From: Liolophura sinensis
Taxonomy: Eukaryota > Mollusca > Polyplacophora > Chitonida > Chitonidae
DNA length: 64,000 nt
NCBI RefSeq assembly: GCF_032854445.1
Contig: NC_088305.1
Coordinates: 19,409,606 to 19,473,605 of the forward strand
Direction: 5' to 3'
Shown: piece by piece, positions 55,901 through 64,000 of the stretch
How positions within the stretch are numbered: position 1 is the stretch's first letter
Layout of the letters: every line of letters starts with the position of its first letter
The notes under the pieces: generated by a model
What the model was told of the DNA's origin: nothing
The model's database searches: none
The model's input: the letters and a program-made list of their open reading frames with translations, nothing else
Translations under genes and position numbers: made by a program

Positions 55901-58900
55901 ATATATAATGTAATAATAATTCTTTATTTCAGACTGAATAGCCAAGATCACAAATTAATGGAGAAAAACAGATTTAATGATATATAACTTATTTGACAGG
56001 TATAAATGCACAGTAAGGTACTACCTTGAGCAATAAAGTGTCCTCCGCCATATAGCTAGGATACCTGACCTAGTGAATAGGTCAGATGTGAATAAAGTGC
56101 ATAAAACCACAAGGGGTCAAGTCTACATTTAAAACCGTATACAGATTTCCTTACTACCTCTCTGAAGGAGCGTATTCCATTTATCACAAACATGGTAGCT
56201 CTACAGCTATATCTCTAATGGGGAAACCATCGAAAAATATTATTTTTCATAACTCTTATCTTCCCAACACTCGTTTGGAAAACACAGACCATAAATGGAA
56301 GCAATTCAAGTTAAAACAGTAAACAAGGAAAAGTGGCTTCTTAACTAGGGTGTTACTTGAAAAAAGGTGAAATAATTTAGTTACTAGTTCATGCTTGATT
56401 AGCTGAAGCCAGTCATTCACATCTACCTGAAATTTCTTAACAAGCCCCTCAGCCTCTGAAGGATTTAGTGCAGGTGTTCAAGATCCTAAATGTGTGTGCA
56501 GACAGAGTTGAGGATCAGCCCATGTACGAGGATTCACTGTGTGACATCCTCAAACTCTGCTGCCTGCCCTTCCTCCAGGAGAAGTCCTCAGACCAGCTGG
56601 CCTTCAGGCAGATTCTCCAGGAGTCCGTCTCACAACTGGGTCAGTTAGTTCCTCATATATAGTTAACAGCTTGCAACTTTAAATTTGTTAAAGGCAGAGT
56701 GAATGCATGACAAATGATCAAATGGCAAGTAGGGCCTGCATTTGTTCATGCTCAGCCCAACATTTTTTTTTTTTATATTTTAATAAAAGTTAGTTAAGCA
56801 GTAAATAATATGAAAACTGTGAATCCTTTCCAGCATACAGTAATTATGTATTCTGCAGTTTGTTTATTCCTGCCTTTGAGATGATGTTTTATGGAAAAAT
56901 CAGTGATGTAGGACTCATGCAACACAAGACAGTATGGGTCAGTACAGCTTGGACCTGATTTACCATTATGTGGGATAAATTATCCCTTTACCCATTCAAG
57001 TCATCCTTTCCCCTTCATGGACTGCAGTTATTCGCAAAGTTTTTTGTTGCTGAATAAACTTGTAATTATACACATGAAGAACATGGCTCAGTGAGGTGTT
57101 GTTAGCTAGTGATATATGTGAATTTTATTACAGTTTCCACTCCGTGGGGGAAGTGAGAATTTGTTTAAGAGCCAAAAACAGCCATAATGACCGTAATGTT
57201 TCAGTTTTGTGTTTTAGACTATGTAATAAATGACAAATAAATTTATAATGGACAAGATAATGTCAAAAGACATTGTATGGAGGATTTTGTTTCCTAAGAA
57301 CAGTGTCATTTGTGACAGTCATATTAATATTGTGTGTTTATTTATGAAGTAGACGTATGGATGTTTACTGGTACGAATATGATTGTTAGTGGTAAATATA
57401 GCAAAATTTCTTCTTTGAAGAACCAACAAACCCATATGACCACATTACCTTTGTGACACTTTATGTGAACTTAAGGAATGGCTTCAAGTCGAAAACTTAA
57501 AACTCGAAAACAATACATGAAGAAAACTAGAACTGAACTGATTGCTGCAGGGCTGGCACCAAAGTCTTTTGTTGCATGGCCTAAATGTCTTAACAGCTCT
57601 ATGCTGTTGTTTATCCCATTTGGGTATGACCTGTGAGGTGGCACAGCTATATCAGGCTTACGATGAATGAGGCTGGCTTTTTTTCTCCAGGTTATTTGAA
57701 GAGAGTACCCAGTAGTGCTGTGCGTATGACCTGTTTGCTGACACAGCTATATCAGGCTTACAATGAATGAGGCTGGCTTTTTTTCTCCAGGTTATTTGAT
57801 GAGAGTACCCAGTAGTGCTGTGAGACTGGAAATCTGTAAAACGCTCAACAGTTTTTACTGTGTGAAACAGCAACAACAACAAGTACAGAGTAAGTACAGT
57901 TTATAGGGTGTTTATTTTTCTGAGTGTCTGTAGGAAACTTTCCTGTTGTAGTTATGCATAGATTTCAGAAGGAATTTGTTTAGAACCTGTGACCAAGCAC
58001 CAGTCTGTCAAATTTTTGGTGGTGTTCATCTTTTTATCTTTCACCTTTCTTCACCTTTGCAAGACACGACACAAATGCAGAGAATTGTCCCTTAGCCCGA
58101 AGTGTGTGGTTGTACATTTAGCTGTTGTGCTACCACAGTGCCCTCTAGTAGTGTCATATATGAATTAACAAAATCCTGTTTCAGCGTCTAATACATATAT
58201 GCTCATCTTACCAGTTAATGGTAGAGCAACACATAAAACAAATGTCTTATTGAGTGGTTACATTGTATATGTTCAGTGTAGGGTCTCGCAAATATTAAAA
58301 AATAAGAAGAGTTTAAATGTGTGTATTATGGGACATGTAGCTTCAGCCTGTCTTTTCTGACTGTTAACCAGTTAGTGTTTCCTAGCTAGGTTGCTGCCAT
58401 AATGTGACTGTTAACCAGTTAGTGTTTCCTAGCTATGTTGCTGCCATAATCTGACTGTTAACCAGTTAGTCTTTCCTAGCTAGGTTGCTGCCATAATGTG
58501 ACTGTTAACCAGTTAGTGTTTCCTAGCTAGGTTGCTGCCATAATCTGACTGTTAACCAGTTAGTGTTTCCTAGCCAGGTTGTTGCCATAATCTGACTGTT
58601 AACCAGTTAGTGTTTCCTAGCTAGGTTGCTGCCATAATGTGACTGTTAACCAGTTAGTGTTTCCTAGCTAGGTTGCTGCCATAATGTGACTGTTAACCAG
58701 TTAGTGTTTCCTAGCTAGGTTGCTGCCATAATGTGAGTGTTAACCAGTTAGTGTTTCCTAGCTAGGTTGCTGCCATAATGTGATACATATGCATGTGTTC
58801 TCACATTTGCTAGTGTAACATGAAACATCGTATACAGGACGATTCTTCAGTCTGTTTGCATGTTTGCAAGGTGTTTATTCAAGCATATTCTGAAGGCATT

Positions 58901-61900
58901 AGTCTGTGTAGATTGGTAAAATTATACTTTTTGAGAAGCCCCGAAATCAACCAACCCAACTATTGTAGTTTTGTCATATATTGCACTGAAAGCTGCTCTG
59001 TCATATGCGAAAAGGTTGATGAATTAGGGTATATCAGTTGAATGTACCAGTATTCTATTTTGGTTGTATATGTCATGATAAAAATTATAATTTTTTGTCT
59101 TCTCCTTGTAATTGTCAGATTCTTCTTCTTGTAATTGTCAGATGCTTCTCCTTGTAATTGTCAGATTCTTCTCCTTGAAATTGTCAGATGCTTCTCCTTG
59201 TAATTGTCAGATTCTTCTCCTTGTAATTGTCAGATGCTTCTCCTTGTAATTGTCAAATGCTTCTCCTTGTAATTGTCGGATACTTCTCCTTGTAATTGTC
59301 AGATTCTTCTCCTTGTAATTGTCAGATTCTTCTCCTTGAAATTGTCAGATGCTTCTCCTTGTAATTGTCAGATTCTTCTCCTTGTAATTGTCAGATTCTT
59401 CTCCTTGTAATTGTCAGATGCTTCTCCTTGTAATTGTCAAATGCTTCTCCTTGTAATTGTCGGATACTTCTCCTTGTAATTGTCGGATACTTCTCCTTGT
59501 AATTGTCAGATACTTCTCCTTGTAATTGTCAGATGCTTCTCCTTGTAATTGTCGGATACTTCTTGTAATTGGTATCCCAGGTTTAATAATTTTATCAAAT
59601 GAACACATTAAACATGACTGTATAATAGCACTTTAAACGGTCATTGTAATATTGGACCACTGTTGATATTTATGTACACATGTCTACACAGTCATCTGAA
59701 TATGACTGACAACCAGTTGTTATATGCTAATGTGATGACCTCACTGGTAAACTCTTTGCAAAATGAGATTTTCTTTGCAGATTACAAAGGGACCAATCTT
59801 GATTATAACAGAAGAATTGTAGAGGACAGTGATATTGCTGAAACTTTGGTCAAGGTAACATATAAATCTTCCTTTTTAACTGCATTATCAGTAGATTGTC
59901 AGTACATTATCAATACATTGTCAGTACATTATCAGTTCTTTGTCAATACATTATCAGTACATTGTCAATACATTATCAGTACGTTGTCAATACATCGTCA
60001 GTACATTATTAATACATTATCAGTACGTTGTCAATACATTATCAATACATTGTCAGTACATTATCAATACATTATCAGTATATTATCAATATATTATCAG
60101 TACATTGTCAGTACATTATCAGTACATTATCAATACATTATCAGTACATTATCAGTTCATTATCAATACATTATTAGTACATTGTCAGTACATTATCAGT
60201 ATATTATGAGTACATTATCAATATATATCAGTACATTGGCGTGTGAAATTAGACTTGAGTATTTCTTTCAATGTTGTTAGAGGATAGTTACCAACTTTGC
60301 CTTCGACACTGCTTCATTTCATTTTATCCAAAACCATTCTTTTTTTTAAATCAGATTATCATTTTCCCATTTTTCATTACTTGAACAAGATAAATCCTAT
60401 AATTAAAACCATTGTGGAGTGCAATATTACTGACACACCTCCTACAATCTAAATGTCAAATCCAACATAAAAATTCTTGAGTATGACAATTAAAACAGTA
60501 ATCAGATCAGAGATACAAGACATAATTTGTCTACAAGCAAAAGTTTATTTGTGGGCCCTTAAAATTGTTAATTATGCCTCTTTCACCCCTGTTTTAGTCC
60601 CTTGCTCTTTTGGAGAATGATACAGATGTGAAGATTCAGGTGTTGAACGTACTGCAGAACTTCTCAAAAGACTCAGGTAATGTTCTCATTAGGATGTCTG
60701 CTTCATTGATGAGAAATATGAAGTACAGATTCATTCCTGACCTTGTACAGGGAATGTTTGGATTCCCCAGCTCTCACTGCTTGTGTGACCTACTGGCAAC
60801 TATAAACAGTCGATAATGCTCGTGTACATGTGGCTGTTTGGGAGGTTGTTGAAGACCGCTTGGTTTCCACCAATGTGTTGTGCTTAGCTTAGTCACATGT
60901 GGGCAAGTTCTCAAGTAACTTGCCAAAAGGTCTGTGGTTTTACCCTGATTGAGGATTGACCCTGGATCTACCACTCCCGAATCCTGGATCCTGGATATAC
61001 CAACTGTGCTATCCAGGCCGGTCACATGATTAGATTACAGTATGTTAATGATAAATATTGGTGATTTTTGTTTATGCTCACAGAAAAGAATTGTAAAGAG
61101 ATGCTGAAATGTTAGTGATGAACATTTCTTATTTTTGTTTGTGCTTACAGAAAAGAACTGTAATGAGATGTTGAATGGCGGGGCTGCCCAGAGGATCTGC
61201 AGCCGTCTGATGGACACCTCTGACCCTAGCGGTCAACTCTTGTTCCGCTCAGTGGACGTCCTGTGGAACCTGCTGACCCATGGAGACAGGGACACTGTAG
61301 CTCAGCAGCTGAACAACCTCGACTGTATCAGGTGAGATCACTTTAAACCTTTTTTTTTTAATGTATTTACATTACAAGGCTCAAACACTCAACAACTGAT
61401 TGATTGATTGATTGATTGATAGATTAATTGAGTTTAACATTGTGATAAATAATATTTTACTGAGATGACTGTGGTGTAGTTTATAAGTGGAGGAAACTAG
61501 AGTGTGCAAAGTAAACCACCGACCTTCACCAAGAACCTGACAAACCTTCTGACCTAAATCCGTATCCAAGGATACATATTCGAATACACTTCCTTATGCT
61601 TCAATTGTGGCTCTGAATCATTTGATGAAAGCCACAGTATTCAGATCATCTAAGAAGGAAATAACAAATGCTAAACATATTCATGATGTTATCAACCGAA
61701 ACTTCATGTAGTTTTAAATGGTTCATAAATGGTCAACTTTTACTTTATATGAATCACAAAAGCATTGCTTAGAGTTAAAACAATGATGATAAATGGCCTA
61801 AAATTTCATACATTTTGCACATTTTGTACATTTTGCACATTTTGCATGATTCTGAGAGAACTTGCATTTCCGTGGTAGTATATCATACTGCCTTCTAAAA

Positions 61901-63068
61901 TAATCTGAGTTCACTTTTGTAAGCTCAGTAAAACTCTCAGAATCAGGCAAAATGTGCAATCTAGTCATGCAAAATGTGCAATCTGGTCATGCAAAATGTT
62001 CAGTCTAGTCATGCAAAATGTGCAGTCTGGTCATGCAAAATGTGCAATGTAGTCATGCAAAATGTGCAATCTGGTCGAGCAAAATGTGCAATCTAGTCGT
62101 GCAAAATGTGCAATCTAGTCATGCAAAATTTTAGATCATTTACTTTATAACTCTGTGTACTAACTGCTTTTTCCTCTGTCCCTGCCCCCACAGCCAGCTG
62201 CGAGATGCGTACATCTTCCAGCTCACCCAAGGTTACAGCCACTATGACAGACAGCTCCGTAACGATCTGCTGGTGATCGCCTCCCTCGTCGCCTCCCTCT
62301 GTCCTCAGGCCCCATTCATAGAAACAGGCTTTGCCAAACAGCTTGTCCTCTTTGCAACATTTCAGGAAGGTAAAAACTTCTGATTTTTAAGTGAGCATAG
62401 TCAGGGTTTGTACAGAGCCTTCAGTTGAAAAGCCTGGAAATTGAAAGTAACTTTCCCAGGCTTTCAAAGTTAAAAGCAGTTTTTATTTTGGTGGTTGGGC
62501 TGTGAAAACCTTGAACTGAAAGATAACCAGCTTGGCACACACACGGTGACACTGTGGGCTGGTCATTACACAAACTGCAGAATCAACATGGACTTAGACA
62601 GTATATATGTGTAGTATGCTGGCTTTATATTGGAGGAATTTGCTTCCCAGCATCTTTGAAATTTGATTGGTGCACTGCTACATTGATTGACGCTTGTTTA
62701 AATGTAGAATATGTTCTGTAAGTGTCCTGAAAAATGTGAATTATTGGCCCTGGAAAAGCTGAAAAAAATGGAATCCTAGATACATATATGCTAAATGAGT
62801 TTCAAATAAAATAAGTTCACTCCAATTCATCTTACCTAATTACCCTCCAAAAAAGGTTCACACTCAGTGGAAATTAATGAGTTGGGTAATGATGGCTCCC
62901 TCTCTTGTCTTACATTTGCCATGTCTGTTTTACATTTGCTGAGCAGTGAAAAGTAACCATGTTCTGGTGAAGCACCTGAAGTTGTCTCAGACCCATGAGG
63001 ACTTTGAGCTGAAGAAACTGCTGTTTAACCTATTAGCCATGTTGAGTCAGGACCCAGCTGTACTGCCA
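52669..63068 (+). CDS. CFAP69: Cilia- and flagella-associated protein 69, first ten coding exons (gene runs off the right edge)
   Basis: Axonemal protein with Armadillo-like repeats, needed in vertebrates for sperm flagella and olfactory cilia. Exons: 52669-52773, 55090-55152, 55448-55513, 56453-56639, 57791-57889, 59781-59854, 60598-60676, 61151-61331, 62194-62369, 62947-63068. All phases agree, giving 384 residues (the vertebrate protein has over 900). Diagnostic segments are LVQVFKILNVCADRVEDQP, DPSGQLLFRS, GYSHYDRQLRNDLLVIASLV and FELKKLLFNLLAML. The acceptor of exon 4 (cctcag|cct) was chosen because it restores PLKDLVQVFKI. That of exon 6 (tttgcag|att) was chosen over an upstream AG that breaks phase. 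The start codon is ccATGG. Whether the frame goes on past 63068 cannot be seen. Confidence 0.93.
52857..52912. repeat. (TA)n microsatellite
   Basis: About 28 TA units, 84 bp after the CFAP69 exon 1 donor. Confidence 0.95.
53343..54883 (+). mobile_element. Tc1-family DNA transposon, 1541 bp, decayed
   Basis: The inverted ends ccgggcaaaagaaa and tttcttttgcccgg are each bordered by TA (53341-53342, 54884-54885), the Tc1/mariner target. It carries one broken transposase gene. It lies in CFAP69 intron 1 on the same strand. Confidence 0.94.
53613..54622 (+). pseudogene. Tc1-type DD34E transposase, inactivated
   Basis: It starts MPRLTQAERDRATGMAD, a helix-turn-helix DNA-binding end. The frame shifts near 53725-53735. 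An in-frame TGA lies at 53909-53911 and another at 54452-54454, just after the HLWDHLD motif. The catalytic triad is still readable: FTDESRY, QQDNARPH, and NPLEHLWD with 34 residues between the second Asp and the Glu. Both TGA codons sit where CGA (Arg) is expected, as methylated CpG decay would give. No active enzyme is possible from this copy. Confidence 0.92.
57625..57824 (+). repeat. 100-bp tandem duplication spanning the CFAP69 exon 5 acceptor
   Basis: 57625-57724 and 57725-57824 are near-identical copies containing cacagctatatcaggctta, the pyrimidine tract, ttctccag|gttatttga and the first 30 or so exon bases. The right copy is the real exon 5 (start 57791). The left one is a decoy acceptor at 57690 with a truncated exon piece. 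Confidence 0.93.
58360..58785 (+). repeat. 47-bp minisatellite in CFAP69 intron 5
   Basis: Nine units of tgactgttaaccagttagtg, tttcctagctaggttgctgc, cataatg. They are nearly identical, with a few substitutions (ctgac/gtgac, agctatg). Confidence 0.95.
58865..59035 (+). repeat. Dispersed repeat X, copy 3
   Basis: Same-strand copy of 8340-8580, with an internal deletion before the gcactgaaagctgctct block. Confidence 0.7.
59095..59575 (+). repeat. 22-bp minisatellite in CFAP69 intron 5
   Basis: About 21 units of cttctccttgtaattgtcag plus at, with variants cggata and caaatg arranged in a larger repeated order. Confidence 0.95.
59880..60235 (+). repeat. About 18-bp minisatellite after CFAP69 exon 6
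   Basis: Units tcagtacattatcaatacat alternate with tgtcaatacatt variants. The array starts about 30 bp beyond the exon 6 donor (59855). It reads open in one frame as an extension of the exon, but the donor gtaaca and the next exon's phase argue for splicing. Confidence 0.93.
60778..61025 (-). mobile_element. tRNA-derived SINE related to S2
   Basis: On the minus strand the head is gaccggcctggatagcacag ttgg (A box) with gatccagggtcaatcc (B box). The body includes cttttggcaagttacttgag, shared with about 7980-8110. It lies in CFAP69 intron 7. Confidence 0.75.
61045..61180 (+). repeat. 67-bp tandem duplication spanning the CFAP69 exon 8 acceptor
   Basis: atttttgtttatgctcacag|aaaagaattgtaaagagatg (AG at 61083) is repeated as atttttgtttgtgcttacag|aaaagaactgtaatgagatg (AG at 61150). 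The right copy is the real exon 8. Use of the left acceptor would stop after about ten codons. Confidence 0.9.
61400..61565 (-). mobile_element. SINE family S3 fragment
   Basis: (ttga)n, then gagtttaacattgtgataaa, and gtaaaccaccgaccttcacc, matching the S3 body. It lies in CFAP69 intron 8. Confidence 0.6.
61800..62135. repeat. 22-bp minisatellite with an inverted partner
   Basis: About eight units of gtcatgcaaaatgtgcaatc plus ta at 61950-62130. The opposite orientation (cattttgcacattttg) is at 61810-61850, each side bordered by ctgagag / ctctcagaatca. RNA from this intron could form a long hairpin just before exon 9. Confidence 0.85.
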
Positions 63069-63103
63069 GTAAGTATATTAGAACTGTGTCTGTTGTATCT
63101 GAT

Positions 63104-63330
63104 AGGGGGCCTCTGTGGTTATCATGGTAGCTCAACATGGTGGGAAGAATCCACCTGCATGAGCTGGACAGTAACTACTGTGGTAAGAGGCTCGGTGACT
63201 CAGGAGTCTCTTACCAATGCAGTTGATGTCCAACTCTTACTGGTGGTTCCCTTCCTCAGTAATGGTGACCGCCGTCAAGTGAATTATTCTTAAGTATGGC
63301 ATAAAACATCAATAAACTAAATCAATCAAA
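63104..63330 (+). mobile_element. SINE family S1, rearranged
   Basis: It reads head to tail on plus: gggggcctctgtggtt at the head, aagtgaattattcttaagta and ataaaacatcaataaac at the tail. The middle appears partly inverted (catgagctggacagtaac in the reverse sense). It lies in the intron after CFAP69 exon 10. Confidence 0.65.
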
Positions 63331-64000
63331 TGGTAGGAAATTATTTAGGGAAGAGCTCAAAGTCAGAACGGAGTCCAGTGTTTGGCTGTGCCTTGGGAGT
63401 GTAGGATATGCTTGCTGTGTCGTACATCGGATCAGCTGGACTGCTCCCTTGTCCATTCCTGGCCAAGCCGCCTCTCTGCTGAAGTATGAAGACTGGCTGC
63501 CCAACAGCTGGAAGCTTCACTCAGCCGCGAGGACAATAACATTTGTTACAGTCTGTTCAAACAACTGAACACTGTACTCAATTTACTAATCTAAGGTGTA
63601 GAAAGTCTTATGGCTGCTTTTCTCTGCTGATTTATCGGTCTCTTGAGGAAACGAACCGTGCTTGTAAAAACTGGTGAAATTGCCATTATGTATTTGAAAC
63701 AATGTTGAAGCTCTTTGTTCGGTCTGTATACCATAGGCCGACGTGTACATACATATTTGGTGGTTTTCCGCAAAATAAAACCGCCAATGTATGACCCTGT
63801 TTATTTTTCATTGTGAAATTCGTGTATAACGCGAAGAATAAAACTTATAAAATACTCTAAAACAATGGCAGTTCTGGCTGGACTATGGCTTTCTGCACCA
63901 AACATGCAAGACTCATCGTTCGCTTATGCTTGGTATGTGGGAATAAATTCCATTTTCACATCACTACTTTGTATACCAGTACACCCAGACATTATTACAC
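63331..64000 (+). other. Right-edge stretch, possible alternative terminal exon
   Basis: A frame from about 63508 after an AG (ccaacag|ctggaag) reads LEASLSREDNNICYSLFK and on to a TAA near 63594. AATAAA follows at about 63837. It joins in phase with CFAP69 exon 10, but the acceptor is weak and the sequence does not match the known continuation of CFAP69. It may be chance or a truncated isoform. Confidence 0.2.

Noticed and set aside
59663-60280. 205-codon plus frame that includes CFAP69 exon 6 and the repeat after it
   Set aside because: Only 59781-59854 fits the phases of exons 5 and 7; the rest is flanking intron and minisatellite reading open by chance.

Overview
The window is animal nuclear DNA, most likely from a marine lophotrochozoan such as a mollusc or brachiopod. 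It has intron-rich genes with short exons, tRNA-derived SINEs of molluscan character, many minisatellites, and three genes whose exons match known animal families. No prokaryotic, organellar or viral gene was seen. I assembled exons by hand from splice signals, reading phase and protein similarity. Coordinates of coding exons are exact to the splice site chosen. Edges of repeats are approximate.

Layout. (1) 1-4.7 kb, plus strand: the last four coding exons of a Tousled-like kinase gene, its stop codon and a poly(A) signal. (2) 4.7-17.4 kb: no recognised gene; minisatellites, SINE pieces and AT-rich unique sequence. Its right part may be the 3' end of the next gene. (3) 17.5-18.2 kb, minus strand: a complete two-coding-exon CYSTM1-like gene with a repeated [10 protein letters not shown] segment and a Cys-rich C-terminal module. 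(4) 18.2-28.6 kb: two near-identical copies of a short inverted-repeat transposon, a foldback element, a broken helicase-like fragment and SINEs. (5) 28.6-33.1 kb, minus strand: paralogue A of a small secreted Cys-rich protein family, five coding exons. (6) 33-47.6 kb: a diverged segmental duplication, a 2.7-kb satellite with an inverted junction, SINEs and a TTAA-flanked MITE. (7) 47.7-52.1 kb, minus strand: paralogue B of the same family, with the same intron positions and phases. (8) 52.7 kb to the right edge, plus strand: the first ten coding exons of CFAP69, a ciliary protein gene, starting 525 bp from paralogue B and divergent from it. A decayed Tc1 transposon lies in CFAP69 intron 1.

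The most striking pattern is that tandem repeats repeatedly span exon-intron boundaries. A tandem duplication or array includes the splice site itself at seven junctions: a TLK acceptor, a TLK donor (about 18 copies), the paralogue A exon 2 donor (array), the paralogue A exon 5 acceptor (three copies), the paralogue B exon 4 donor (17 copies), and the CFAP69 exon 5 and exon 8 acceptors (two copies each). This gives rows of decoy splice sites carrying pieces of neighbouring exon. It suggests a local mutational process, or a route of intron growth, focused on exon edges.
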